From Bimuria novae-zelandiae CBS 107.79 (lineage: Eukaryota; Ascomycota; Dothideomycetes; Pleosporales; Didymosphaeriaceae), in assembly GCA_010015655.1 (NCBI GenBank), contig ML976679.1, forward strand, positions 660,346 through 724,345: a stretch of 64,000 nt of DNA. The letters run 5' to 3'. Shown in pieces: positions 13,548 to 26,891 of the stretch (its first letter is position 1; each line of letters opens with the position of its first letter). Below the pieces are notes generated by a model. The model had not been told where the DNA came from. It did no database searches and worked only from the letters and a program-made list of their open reading frames with translations. Made by a program: the position numbers and the translations under genes.

Positions 13548-15173
13548 CACCACCCCCTGCACTAATTCGTGGGACACTCCGCGCTGAGGTAAGCAGCACC
13601 GGCCATTAGTCTCAACACCACGATTTATTTAGCGCTGCGACCAGCCACATACATCAGAATAGAGCGTAGATTTTAGTTTATATAGTAATTTGTATATGCA
13701 TAAGAATCTTGTACAATTTTTTTGGTAATTTACCAGTGTTCTAAGCGAATAGCCTCACCGCCGTTGGTCGCTAGTTGCTTGCACCGAGATGGCATCTTAG
13801 AAATTAACCTACGTATTTCTGTGAGCGTAATCATAGCCCATTCTTGTACGAGGATCTCCTTAAGATGCTGCTTTGTACCATCCCATATAGTCTCGGGCGG
13901 CAGGGGACTGTTAAGACGTCTTTTTACGCGTTGTTTGAGGATAAGCCATACGCCTTCTTGTGGATTGAGATCCAGCGACTGGCCTGGATGGAGTAGTGTA
14001 CGGATCCAATTCACATCCTTGAGTTTTCTAGAGACGTTGTTGAAGGACTTTGTGCCATGAGATGGGTCGTTATCCTCCTGTAGGAGCCACTCCCGCTGCT
14101 CTATTGTAGCACCTATACGAGCCTGTTGTACAGCGTCTATATACGACGGCAATATGTGCTCTGTGTAGTACTCTTGAGTCATATGATGGCCGCCGACGTC
14201 TCCCTCAATAGCTGGAGGGCATTTAAGCTCCCACTCAGTAAGCCTTTCCTTATATTTCTGCTGGGTCTCGTACTTATACTTGCGAGGCCTCTGCAGAGGC
14301 TTTGGCAGCGTTAACATGTCAACATCGTCGTTGTAAAAGCCGAGAGAGCCTTTGTAGTACTAATTTACAGTGGCGTACATGTGTAACGTTAAAGGAGAGC
14401 TCTTCACGGGCTTCCGTACGCCTATATTATTTGTCTTAAGGCGCTTTCCCTCGTAGCGTAGGATGCTAGGCTTCTGAAAGTCCTCCTCTGGATTGAAATG
14501 AGCCTCGTCGGTCCAGTAAACGGCATCCCAGAAGCCAAAGATAGGCTGCCATTGATTGACGTAGCCGTAGCCTACGCGGAGATACTTATTGTCGAGTGAT
14601 ATCTCCTTCTTTGTGTAGGCTTGTTTATAGACGCCGGCATGGATCCTTGTACGGAGATTGTGCTCTAAGGCACGCTTTGTAAGTGGTATATTGTTCGTAC
14701 GGATCTGTACGCCTAAGGGTTTGTCTCTGACGGGGTTTGTGGCGTCGTCCATCAAAGCTCTGAGCGTCGACTCATCTACACGCCATGGATGCCCAAGCTT
14801 TGTATGTTTTTCCTGGCTCTTACGCTTGCGTACGCGTCGACAGTCGTTGTATTTCTTAAACTCCTTCATCCAGCGATAGCCTGTAGACTTTCCTATGCCA
14901 TGCTGGGCACAGATATCGCGGAAAGGGGTAACATTGTTGTTATGCTGTATAGCCTCAAAAAATCGTGAACGCTCCTCTGTATTAGGCTCTTTGAGGACGG
15001 CATCTTGTACAGGCGTACGAGGCCTTTCTAACGAGCTATCAATCGTCTTATTTGAACGTAATTTCATGGTGTTATGGACGTCGACGTCGACGTCGACGAT
15101 GGCGAGATTTGGTGTTGAGTGCGGGGTGCTGACTCATTAGAAAGTGTCCCACGAATTAGTGCAGGGGGTGGTG
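13548..15173 (-). mobile_element. Tc1/mariner-type DNA transposon inside the LINE
   Basis: The element is 1626 bp with 31-bp terminal inverted repeats beginning CACCACCCCCTGCACTAATT. Its flanks read GAG-AAAG and AAAG-CGGAG. Removing the element and one AAAG restores the LINE frame as GAGAAAGCGGAG (EKAE). The duplication therefore looks like AAAG, not the TA usual for this superfamily. The element is far less AT-biased than the LINE around it, so it arrived after most of the RIP. Confidence 0.88.
13730..15067 (-). pseudogene. Tc1/mariner-type transposase with one internal stop
   Basis: The frame from ATG 15067 to the stop at 13730 is 446 codons. One TAG at 14360-14362 interrupts it after residue 235, and the same frame reads on at once (YYKGSLGFYNDD). 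The N-terminal part has a helix-turn-helix (DICAQHGIGKSTGYRWMKEF). The DDE catalytic residues are visible as YWTDEAHF (first Asp), LLQEDNDPSHG (second Asp) and SLDLNPQEGVW (Glu). Apart from the single amber codon the protein looks complete. The TAG could come from CAG or TGG by one transition. It would catalyse cut-and-paste transposition between the flanking 31-bp repeats. Confidence 0.88.
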
Positions 15174-18100
15174 AAAGCGGAGACGCTTAGATAAGCGATA
15201 CTCTGCCGTTTCGACAGTAGCGATAACCTACTAGAGGCTTTAGAACCTGACGTCTAAGGATCGCAGGGCCATTACGCCTTCCCCTAGGACCTATACCTTT
15301 CCCCCGAAGAGGTTAAGCGTAACATAATAGGAGTCTTAAGCACCTTACCTAATATAGATAGGATTACTATCTGCATGCTTACTGTATGCTAGCACTATAT
15401 CTAGACGTATCTTACTAGCCTATACTAGCGCTATCTGGCCCTTAGCTACTTCCCCTACGCGTGGAGGGTCGCAGAGGTCGTTATAATACCTAAGATAGGC
15501 AAAAAGGACAAATCCTCCCCTAAATTATAGTAACCTATCGCCCTGCTATCCTGCCTTAGTAAGGGCCTAGAAAGAATCTTAGTAAGGAGATTTGCCAGCA
15601 CTGCTATAGCACACGGTATACTAAGCCCCTAACACGGGGGGGCTCTCCCTAAGAGATTAGCTATAGACCTAGTAGCCGCCTTTATATATAACGTAAAGAA
15701 CGCCTTCTCTAACGGCCAGCACGTTACTATAGTTACTATAAATATCTAAGGCGCCTTTAACGCACTTCTTAAAAATTAACTTTTATATAGGATAAAGGCC
15801 TAAGGATAGCATAATAGCGCCCTCCTAATTATAAAAAACTTCTTCTAGGACTGCCGCGTCTAAGTGTAATTAGGAGAAGCCACTATAGCGCCCCACCTAG
15901 TACAGTACGGGACGCCGCAGGGCTCACTACTATTACTAGTGCTATACACACTTTATCTAGCAGAGCTACTTTAGCAAGACCCTACTAGGCGCTTTAGGTA
16001 CGCAGACGATATCTGCCTCTATAGGTAATCCTACTCCCTAGACTAGAACATGAAAATGCTAGCAGAAGATATAGGCGCTATAAATTTCTAGGGAGACGCT
16101 AATTACGTGGTATTTACCCTAAAGAAACTTAAAATAATACACCTAACTAAGTAGAAAAGTAACTATTTACTACTTATCTAGATTAATAATTAGCTTATCC
16201 TCTAACCTACACTACTAGACAAGGCGCTACGCTAGCTAGGTGTTTACTTTAATAAGAAGCTTAATTTTAAAATATATATTATTACCTGCGTAGCTAAAGG
16301 ACGCGCAGTTGCATAGCACATCTATAGTCTTACTAGGATCTAGCACGGCCTACTAGCCAGCTCACTACGCAAAGTAGTAATCTCATGCGTACTACCACGC
16401 CTACTATATAAAAACAAGACCTAGTATAGAGGGCGCACGAAGCCCCCCAAGATTATAAAAGCTACGCAGAACCAAAAGGTTAGTATATAACTTAGGTAGC
16501 ATATCGCCGCCCTGGAAAAGGCCCTCACGATAGCGGTTAGAGGCGTCGTCCCCGTCTACCGCACCACGCCTACTACCACGCTATATAGAGACGTAGGCAT
16601 TTCCTTAGTAGCTATAGCGCTTAAAGAGTGTAAGGCGAGGTTTACTATACACCTGCACTATATTAATAAAGGTTACCTACTTATAGCGCGCACGCGACTA
16701 ACTATAGTATATAAAGAAAGAGGCGCTAGACGCCTATAGCGCCTATATATAAAAGTTTAACTACTCGCACAGCTATTCGCACTAGTACCCCGCCCTATAC
16801 TACTATAACTATACTATTCTAACTAGTGCCGAATAGACTTTATAAATAATAAGCCTAAAAAGCTCGCTACTGAAGAATTTAAATAATAGTAGACAAGCCT
16901 GCCTACTAAGACAATTATAGTGTTCTCAGATGGCTCGGAACAGCGCACAGAAAACGGCGAGCGCCACGTAACCTATAGATACGCTGTGTACTAGGGCCAA
17001 AGTCTGCTATACACAGGCAAAGGCTCCCTTAACACGCGGGCCCACGTCTTCGACACAGAAGTAGTAGGGGCCTAGAGAGGTCTTTAACACGTGCTATAGA
17101 CTTAGGCGCACTGCCTAAGCCAGATCTAGATATATATAGACAGCACATTAGTTATCTAGGGCATTAGGGGAGACCCCGCGCCGTCATCCTAGTAGGCCTT
17201 TATACGCTACTAAGAAGCTATAAACACCTAGGATATTTAAATCTAATAGTTACTAGGCTACATAGGCATTAAGGGTAATAAGCTAGCTAATTAGCTAGTA
17301 GATAAGGCAGCTAAGGACCTACGCCTACCTATAGGGAAGGTAGCTAACTCTATAATATTAGGTCTACGATCTAATGCGCGCGCATATATACGCGCTATAT
17401 AATAAGAGTGGTAGCGCACACGTACACTAAATCTCTCTACATGGTATAACTAGTGGGGCCTAGTATACACCCCCTCTAGGTAATCGCCGGAGCTAGAGCT
17501 CACACGCCCCGCCCTAGTTAAGCTCCTATCTATAAGGACAAGACACGGTAACTACGCCTGGTACTATAGGAAGTTTAAGTATAATAAGGAGACCCTCACG
17601 TGCACCTGCAGAGCAGACCTGGCCCTAGACTATATCGTACACTGCTTACGAATAGTGTAACGCTTTAACTATTAGCTACAACGCCCAACATATCCCCTAA
17701 TAGACACTAGAGAAGAAATATAGTACCTTAGGGCACTAAGCCTAAGAGAATACGTAACCCTTCTTGCACTTAGTATTAATAATAGTATATATTAGTAAGT
17801 AACTAGCTAACTACGTTATAGGTAAGCGGACGCAAACCCTTGCTTTAGGTAAAGTAAATACGCTACTTACTTATAACTTGCTAAGGTATCTACTATATAA
17901 GACTTAGCTCTCTCTTTTGTATACCTATATGCGTGTATATATTTTTCCTTACCTTTAATAAGTCTTGGCATGCTTCTGTACAGGACTAGGGGCAGCTAGA
18001 AGGCCACCCCTTTTTCTACTATTATTATATAAAGGCTAGATTAAATAGCTAAGTCGCCCTTATCTAGAGAGGGACAGTAGCAAGAGAGGCCGCTCCTATA

Positions 18101-18210
18101 GTAGTAATAGCACTAGTATAAGTGGCCCTTACTAAGTGCAGGGTACGTCTACATACCCCCTAGGAGGTTACATAGAACGTAAAACCAATACTACTACTAC
18201 TACTACTACC

Positions 18211-20048
18211 TTTAGTATAGTGTAGTAATAGTTAAGCTCTTATACGAGCGTTTTATTATTAGGCTTAACAAAAACGTAGCTATTAAAGAAGAAGTGGTTG
18301 TTATTATTAAATTAAGTCTTTAAAATAAGGATATTTACTTATAATTAAATAGCTTAAGTAGCTCTAGTAATAATTAATAGCTTTATAATAATATTAGTAT
18401 TAATAAATTTAGTATTATAAGACTTATATAACGTTTAAAACACTTTTAAGCGCTATTAAGCTACTTAGATTAACTTTCTTATTATTTTTAAAGGCCTCGC
18501 TAATTAACATTAGGATTAAGGATTTAAGCTATAGTATTTAGTTTAAAACCTTATAGTAGAAGTTAAGCTTTACCTAAATTAAAGCTATAAATTACTTTGC
18601 CTTTTTACTTAGCTAGGACTATCTCTTGCTTTACTTAGTTTACTATTTATAGTATTTAAGGGGCTTCTTAATCTTATAAAGCTATATTAAGATATTAACC
18701 TTCTAGCCTTTTAGTCTTTTTATTATTAAGTATAGTAGCTTAAGAAGTGCTTCGATCGCGGTAAGCGTATTTTAGTTAGTAATAGTAAGCTAATTATAGC
18801 TTATAAGCTCGTTACTAGCTTGTTCGAGTTTAAAGAGGTAGAAGTTAACTAACTTTTAAAGCTTAAGTACTATACTAAAATTAGTACTTAATATAGTAGC
18901 CTTAGAGTTTCTCTAATACAAAACTTACGTCTGTATATTATATAATATAATAAGTTCTAGCGTACACTACTATTATAGACTAGCAAGAAGATCTTCTTAA
19001 CTTCTATTTAACTTTTAACCTCTTTTAAAGTCTTTTTAAAGTTCTCTCTTCGCTAGTCTAAAACATAGATATAGTTAATAATATTATAAGCCTTACTAAT
19101 TACTCTTCTTTTCCACTACTTAGCCTACTATACTTAAAGAGACCCTTTATCTTATTAATTAACTAAGTATCCTAATTATTTTACTTAGTAATATTCTTAA
19201 CTTGCTTATTATTAAGGGCATCTTTATTTAACTCCTTCTTTATAGGCTCGCTAGGCTTATAGGCTAAGGCTAATTAAACTATAAATAGTAATATCGCTAG
19301 TTAAATAAGAATATATCTCTAAGGAGCTAGCAGGTAGCGTTGTTATTATAGATGTTATTACTAATAATATAGCTAATACTACTACTATAAATTTCGTGCG
19401 TATTATAAATTATACGTATAAAGTTATAAATGGCCTCTTTAGTGTAATAGTTATAGATATATTAGAAGGTAATAAGGACGCTAACCTGCTTATAATTAGT
19501 ATTTAGGTAGTAGGCTTTAACGCTAAGGAAGAAGAGGTAATTATATAATTATTATATATTAAAACTAAGTAAAGTCTTTAATTATATAGCTTAAATAAAG
19601 TAATAAAATACGCTAATAGCTTTAGTACTTAGTTAGTCTATAAATTTAAGAGAAAGAGAGACAGGGAGAGTACGCTTATTATAGCTATAATAAGCCTTAA
19701 TTAGTTACTTAATAAAGTTACTACTTCAGTATAAAACCTTATTATTAATCTTTAGGTTAAGGCCCTTAAAAAGCTATTTTACTTATAATAAGGACGCTTC
19801 GTTATAGTTCTAGTTATTATAAACTACCTAATTAACTAGCCGTTACTAGAATTTAAGAAAGTTAATATTTATAAATGTATAAAGGCGCTTATCTATAGTC
19901 CTAAGTTAAGTATTTAAGGTACTAATCCTATTATCTTTAATATAGCTATTAAGGTTAAATAAGCTATATATATTAGGTAAATTATTTCGCTTTACTTAGC
20001 TAATATTATACTTTTAGTGTAGATGCCTTACTACTACGATTAAGGATA
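18211..20048. other. RIP-degraded AT-rich segment, probable hAT body
   Basis: The stretch between the LINE and the chromovirus has stops in every frame and almost no CpA dinucleotides. By position it belongs to the host hAT element. No transposase motif can be read. Confidence 0.45.
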
Positions 20049-20499
20049 TGTTAGGATCCGAGCGACCTACAAGTGTCGAGGACTAACGATGGGCAGCCGC
20101 GGGGTAACCATCGGTGGGACTACACTACCGAGGTCACGTGATCTACCATCCCGCCAAGAATACTATCCTAGATAGCACAACCCTCCCGGATAGCACAACC
20201 CTCCTAAATGGCATAACCATCCAGGATGGCACAGGATTATGGGATAGCAGGAAAAGGATTAAATATATAAACCTACACGAATACCCTTACAGCATTCGTG
20301 TTTAACCTGTTTATTAATCTATCGTTTGGATCTGAATAAGCAACCTTGTTGATTTAATTGTACTATACACACCTTCGATACTAACGCCCCAGTAACAAGC
20401 GTAAGCTATTATTACAACCCTCTCCCGTCCTACTAGTATTCCTGCCCGAGAACCAACCTTAGCCCATTTAGGACTAGCTATCCTAGATGGAACCTAACA
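20049..20499 (+). repeat. Chromovirus 5' LTR
   Basis: This 451-bp LTR shares long blocks with 26432-26891, including CACACGAATACCCTTA and the terminal AACCTTAGCCC region. It begins TGTTA and ends TAACA. Confidence 0.88.
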
Positions 20500-20516
20500 T
20501 CTTAAACACCCTTAAC

Positions 20517-23500
20517 ATGAATACTACTAGGACCCCTACCTCTTCCATGGCTTTAGACAACTACGTCACCCCTATAGGGGATGGCAAGAACAAGGCATAT
20601 AAACCTAACTTATATAATAGTAACCGTATCCTCCTTAACACCTGGCTGTTGCAACTAGACCTCTACTTCTTTAACTAAAACTAAGACCTTAAAAATAAAA
20701 AGAAAGTTATTTTTGCAGCGACCTATATGCGAAAAAGCACTAAAGAATAGATCTGTCCTTACTTAGTTAAATACCTAGACATGGATCACGACAACGAGGA
20801 TGAAGACTATATTAATAGTAATAAAGATGCTATTAACATTATTAAGGACTACGCTAACTTTAAAAAGTGCCTCTAGTAGATATTTAGAATTACTAATAAA
20901 ACCGCTATCGCTAAGCGTGCGATTTAGACAATCTAATAGCAATAATCTATAGCCAAGTATGTAGCTAAATTCCGCAAGTACGCCGTGCAACTTAACTAGG
21001 AGGATAAATCTCTTAAGATAATATATAAATAAGGACTTAAACGCAACATGCGCGAAGAACTACTACATAATAGTATAAAGATAGAGACCCTAGAAGAACT
21101 ATACGAAGAGACTATCTGTATTAATAGGGAATAGTTTGCTTTGTAAGAAGAGCTACGCAAGAACCTGAGGAACGTTAATTTTAGGCGATAGGCACCTGTA
21201 GTCTATAAGGCGCCGCCGAAAACACCTCGACGCTAGTAACGCAACTATTATAGACCCTAACTAATAGAAGATATCTAGTTTAACAACTTAGAAAAGGGAA
21301 TAGGAAAGGCTATAGGCTTCCAAAAGCCTAACTAGCGCAACCTAGATAGAACCTAACGCAAGGGGACTAGGACACGCCTATGTTTTATATATGGCAAACC
21401 AGGCCACATCGCCAGGAACTACAGATCTAAGAATAAGGTTATTAGATAGTTAAACGTACTATCCGTCGCAGATGCAGACGCAACCGACAAGGAATAGTAA
21501 GTAATAGACGCTATTAAGCAACTTAATATCTAAGATAAAGACTCGGAGCGATTAGGATTGCCTAACTTACGACTCTACGAGGATGCATACGAAGGCTTAA
21601 ATAAGGAAGAAATAGAGCCGATGCCTCGATCTCCTACACCTTACCCTAGCTGGAACAAGCTAGTTACTAGTAAGACGACGAACGTTTTCGACTTCTTAGA
21701 AAGACACTAACTAAGGGAAGGAGACTTTAGGTTTGTAGTAGTAGAATAATAAGACTACGCAGAAGCATTTTTCTATACTTACCAACCTAACCTGGTTAGT
21801 AAAGTAGCACGAGAAATGGCGGACCACCGCTACGCCCACGAAGACCCTAAGAAGAAGTACCTAAACAAAAGCCTAAACTACGAACTATAGTACGACCTGG
21901 ACCACCGCAACCCTACGCATAAGACTATATAATAGACCCTCTATAGAGAAGATTAATGTACCCTTTATTACTAAGCTAAGGAATATAGTTACTTTCCCCG
22001 AACACACTAATAATATAGATAAGAGTAGTTTAACTACCCTATTAACTATTACGACGTTTACCTCTAGGATAAACATAAAACGCGATACTTTCCACACCTT
22101 AACTAAGCACTAAACTAAGCACTATCGCTACTAGTTAATAGAAAATACGCGTTAGATAAATGGCAAACATGCTTACACCCCGACTGTGAGGAACATAAGG
22201 AGTAAAAAGAAAAGCATGGGTTTAATCGCGTACTAAAAGGGACTACGACCCTTAGGATTGAAATAGTAACAAAGGAAGAAGACGGTGAAGCTCTCCTAAA
22301 AGAGGCCTAGTAGCAGCCTTAGGAGAAGAAGAAAGAAGGACACCTTAAGCCTATAAAGCTACCTACAGAAAAGATGTCTTTTTTAGACCTAGGCTCAGGC
22401 GGGAAAACGCCTTTAGAGAACTAAATGCCATAAATAGTTAGGCATTAATCAAGCTACTAGTATAGCTTAAAGAAACATGGATGAAAGCCATGCTGGACTC
22501 AGGAGCACAGGAAAGCTATGTGTTAAGAAAAGCACTTAATAGAGCAGGACTCTATAAGCGTAAGAAGGCTATACCCTATGCTATCTATATCGCGAATAGA
22601 CAACTGATGCCCGGCAAAGCAACGATTGAATACGAGGTCAAAACTACCCTCACGATCTATGGACACCAGGAATTAATTACCCTTGACATTATTAAGGAAG
22701 CTAATCACGACGTAATTTTAGGATTACCCTAGTTAAGGAAGCATAACCCTATAATTAACTAGGAAAAGAAAGAGCTATCCTTTAAGCGCTGCAACTGTAC
22801 ATTGCAAGTAAAGCCTACGCATTAATAGAGCATAATAGTAAATAAGAGAGCTATTAATAACATAGTCTCGCGACTAAAAGTTAATAAACACGAAACTAAC
22901 TTAGCAGACGCTAGTAGGAACTACTAGGTTATAAAGTATAAGCACGAAGAGAATAGCACACCTCTTAATATTCCTAACAAATATAAGGAATAGAGTTATT
23001 TGTTTTAGGAAGAGAAAGGAGCTAACGCCCTTCCTAAGTATACACACTAAGATTATTGCATTATTCTTAAAGAGGGAAAGACGCCACCCTTTAGACCACT
23101 ATATAGATAAAGCGCAAAAGAACTCTAATAGACACGCGAATTCCTAAAGAAAGCCCTTAAGAGGTAATAAATACGCAAGTTAGAATTGCTAGTAGTATTA
23201 CCCCTAATATTCGTTGCAAAGAAGGATGGAACATAACGTCTATGCATCGACTATAGAAGGCTGAATAACATAACAATTAAGAATAGATACCTACTGCCAA
23301 ACATACAAGAATCTCGAGACAGGCTAGGACGAGCCAAGATATTCACACAATTCGACCTACGAGACAAATACTACCTCATATAAATAGCAGCAGGTGACGA
23401 GTGGAAGATAGCCTTTTAAATTAGATACGGACTGTTTAAGTACCAAGTTATGCCTTTTAGACTCACGAACGCACCAGCAACGTTCTAAGTAATAATTAAT

Positions 23501-25720
23501 AACGTACTAAGAAACTACCTTAACATATTTATAGTTGCCTACCTTGACAACATCCTGGTATTCTCTAAACAAGAGAAGGAACATGTATAACACGTAAAAA
23601 CGGTACTACGAGCGCTAGATAGCGCTAACCTATAATTAAAACTTAAGAAATGCAGATTCTATGTCACAGAATTAGAGTTTCTAGGACATGTTATTAATAC
23701 CGAAGGTATCTAAGTAAGCCCTTCGAAGATTAAGGAAGTAAAAAAAGTAAAAATTACTTATTAACCTTAAGGAAGTGCGAGCCTTCCTTAGATTTACTAG
23801 ATTTAATAGATAATTTATTACGGACTACTCTAGAATCACACTACCACTTACAAACCTTACGAAGAAAGACAAACCTTTTAACTAGATAAAAGAATGCAAA
23901 CAAATATTCTAAACACTATAAAAAGCATGTATTACACTACTAGTCCTTATACACTTCTAAGATAATAAACCTTTGCGTATTAAAATAGACACAAGTAACT
24001 TAGCAGTAGGAGCATGCGCGAAATAAGAAAAGAATAATAAATGGCACCTAGTTACATACTACGCACACAAGTTTACATTAGAAGAATTACAGTATAAAGT
24101 ACACGACAAAGCACTACTTGCGATAGTAAAGGCTATTAAACACTAAAGGATCTACGCACACAGCTACTTGGAACTTATAATCTTTATAGACTACAAGAAT
24201 CTTACACGCTTCACAACTACGAAAGAACTAACTTAACAACAAGCAAGATGGTTAGAAACGCTAGGATAATACAAGTTTAAAATTATATACACCCTAGGCA
24301 AAGAAAACGGACGAGCAGACGCTCTTAGTAAAATAAATAATAAAGGAGAAAAGGTTAAGACATACTCTATAGTACTAAAGAAAAACCCCGACAGCTCTTT
24401 AGAACTAATTACTAAACTTAACTAACTCCTTGTACTTACACGAGAAGTACCTAGAGAACTGCAAAAGGAAGTCATATAATAATACCATGATAACCTAGTG
24501 TATAGACACCTAGGGATTAGAAAAACCATAGAACTCATCTAGCGGAACTATAGCTTTAAGGGAATTAAGGAAGTAGTAACCACCTACATCTATAAATATG
24601 TAGATTGCCAGCGCAATAAACATGCAACGCACCTTAAATACAAAGAAATATAAGCTATACAAATACCCGTTGCACTATAGGAAGATATCGCTATAGACTT
24701 TATTACAGGACTACTAAAATTAAGAGATCCTACAACCAGAATCACTTACAACGCAATACTAAATATTATCTATTAATTCACCAAATACGTGGAACTACTA
24801 CCATGCTAAAAGACAACTACGGCTAAGGAACTCGCATTCCTCATCCTAGACTAACTTATACAGCACCACGGTATTCTAAAGACAATTATTAGCGATAGAG
24901 ACAAACTCTTTACCTTAAACTACTAGACAACACTTATGGCACTTATCGGAATAAAACGAAAGCTATTAATAGCTTATCACCCACAAACCGACGGACAAAC
25001 AGAACGTACGAATTAGACAATCGAAACGTACCTACGCATCTACTACAACAACTAGAAAAATAACTAGATTTCCTTACTACCTATAGCACAACTAGCATAC
25101 AATAATAAAATATTAATAGTAATAGGATTTACACTATTTTATGTAAACCACGAAAGATATCTACATCTCTTTAATTAAACACTTCCTATAGTAATTAGAA
25201 CAGAGGAAGCAATAAATATAGTAGAAAATATAAAGAAAACACACGCACAACTCTAAGAGAACCTTAAGAAAGCTTAATAGCAAAGCATTTCCTACACGGA
25301 CCAAAAAAGAAAAACGGCACCTTAGCTAAAGAAGGGGGATAAAGTATATCTACTTACGAAGAATCTTCGGACCTAAAAGAAAAAACACAAGAAACTAGAC
25401 TATGTTAAGGTTAGGCCATTTTTTATTATCGAATAAATATTACTAGTTAACTACTAATTAGAACTACCGCTAGACGCAAAGATACACCTAGTATTTTATG
25501 TAGACTAACTTGAACCCGTAGACCCTAAAACACCAGTTAAAATAACCTTCTATTACTAGCTAGAGGAAGAAACCAAATTCGAAGTCGAGAAGATACTACA
25601 ACACACGAATTAGCTACAAACATATCTAATCAAGTAGAAAGGATATCCACACTTAGAAAACACATAGGAACTAGAAGCAAACCTTAGAAACTATTACTAA
25701 TTATTAGTATAATACTATTA
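20517..25720 (+). pseudogene. Chromovirus gag-pol, RIP-inactivated
   Basis: Gag starts near ATG 20517 (MNTTRTPTSSMALDNY) and reaches a zinc knuckle, now CFIYGKPGHIARNYRSK near 21380, with two of the expected cysteines changed to Tyr. The protease frame 22481-22732 keeps MLDSGAQESYV with the catalytic DSGA. The RT shows [21 protein letters not shown] and AYLDNILVFS near 23350-23575 (YxDD changed to LDN). The integrase shows YRHLGIRKTIELI and AIDFITGLLKL near 24500-24720. A chromodomain-like segment FEVEKILQHTN...KGYPHLENT lies near 25575-25670. Dozens of TAG/TAA codons interrupt it. Coordinates at the 3' end are approximate. Confidence 0.85.
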
Positions 25721-25794
25721 TTAGACCACAAGAAGGAATCAGGAACGATTAGAGGAGAACCCGACAAAAATTCGTTAGAAGAAGATCTATTAAT

Positions 25795-26549
25795 AGATTA
25801 GGAAGGGGATTATTGGCCTGTGACCAGCCTAGATTAGCGAAGAAATCGTTTCGGAACGGAGCATCCGCACTTAAGCTCTCTGTCTCTTGCACCTTATCCT
25901 AGGCGTCTAGTAACTTCCTATCTTAACGCGCGAATAACCTCTTATAACTCTTAATCTTTAATAACTTACGCTTATAGCAAGCAAGTTCTTATTAACCGCG
26001 TAATACTTCTTCCTTGGCGCGAGCTAACGCTAAACGTTTTTCACGTTCCTTATCCTCTACCTTCTCCTACTCCTCTTTAGGAATAAACAATTCGCATTCG
26101 CTCCTTGCAGCGATACAACTAGCACAACGACCAGATACAGTATCCACAAAATAACGAATGTTCAGCTTTTCGCAGCGACCGCAACGAAAAGGCATCTCCC
26201 TACTACTCTCTTTAACACGGCAAATACGATTACGTCGCTCTTAGGTCGAAGTCTTCTTGCGAGGCGCACGCGCTTTGCGAGGCTTGAGATCCTTAGGCAT
26301 GGTTAGGAAGGCACTAAGGCCAGAACGCGAAAGCAGCGACTCACGCGAGTATTTATATGCGACGACCGTATCTGCAGCTAGGAGGCGCGGAACGAGGATA
26401 CCGAGGACGCTATCTAAAAGAGGGGAGGTGATGTTAAGATCTGAACATGTATGGAACAAGGAGGGCCAACGGGCCTCTAGTGGGGGTGACACTCGGCGGG
26501 GTCGCGTAACCGAGGTTACGTGATGTACCATCCAGCCAAGACATACCAT
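25795..26549 (-). pseudogene. Antisense ORF carried by the chromovirus
   Basis: On the strand opposite to gag-pol, between the chromodomain and the 3' LTR, a frame can be followed from about 26549, where it begins inside the LTR, to about 25800. It contains KPRKARAPRKKT, a paired-cysteine motif FRCGRCEKLNIRYF followed by GRCASCIAARSECEL, then a charged, helix-prone tail with KEREKRLALARAKEE. The C-x2-C...C-x2-C spacing suggests a small zinc-binding domain plus a coiled coil. A few TAG/TGA codons interrupt it. Antisense ORFs of this composition are, as I recall, common in annotated fungal gypsy loci. No function can be assigned. Confidence 0.6.
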
Positions 26550-26891
26550 CCTGCTAAGATTGTGGAAGGTGTACTATCCATGGACGGCGCGACCATCCAT
26601 CGGAATCTAGGGACAGTAGGAAGAGAGATGGATGGTAAGGTTTACCCCTCTTGTATATAAACCCACACGAATACCCTTATAGCATTTGTGTTTAACCTGT
26701 TTATTAATCTATCGTTTAGATCTGAATAAGCAACCTTGTTGATTTGATTATGCTATACCTACCTTTAATACTAACACTCTAGTGACAAGCGTAAGCTATT
26801 ACTACAACCCTCTCTCGTCCTACTACAGTATTCCTGCCCGAGAACCAACCTTAGCCCCTTAGGGACCAGCTACCCCTTTGGGATCTTAACA
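26432..26891 (+). repeat. Chromovirus 3' LTR
   Basis: This 460-bp LTR pairs with 20049-20499. It is less RIP-mutated in its first 200 bp than the left copy and holds the start of the antisense ORF. Confidence 0.88.

Larger units (their letters stand above)
10430..18210 (+). mobile_element. Tad-like LINE (non-LTR retrotransposon), RIP-degraded
   Basis: An ORF1 starts at ATG 10440 (METPARLPLEASIATRPADL), followed by gag-like sequence with many TAG/TAA codons. ORF2 follows from about 12420, with an endonuclease region. Its reverse transcriptase shows WRVAEVVIIPKIGKKDKSS (15463), then QYGTPQGS (15903) and the catalytic FRYADDICLY (15991-16020). An RNase H domain starts VFSDGSEQ at 16921. This order fits Tad/I-type LINEs with RNase H. 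The 3' part carries a CTA/TAC microsatellite at 18189-18210 that may be the tail. Both ends are approximate. A Tc1/mariner-type element (13548-15173) interrupts ORF2. Confidence 0.8.
20049..26891 (+). mobile_element. Gypsy LTR retrotransposon with chromodomain (chromovirus)
   Basis: The element is 6843 bp with a left LTR at 20049-20499 (TGTTAGGATCC...CCTAACA) and a right LTR at 26432-26891 (TGTTAAGATCT...CTTAACA). A purine tract AAAGAGGGGAGGTGA precedes the right LTR. Domain order gag, protease, RT, RNase H, integrase, chromodomain is that of a chromovirus. The flanking 5-mers (GGATA and AGTTT) do not match, perhaps because both sides are RIP-mutated. Confidence 0.9.
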
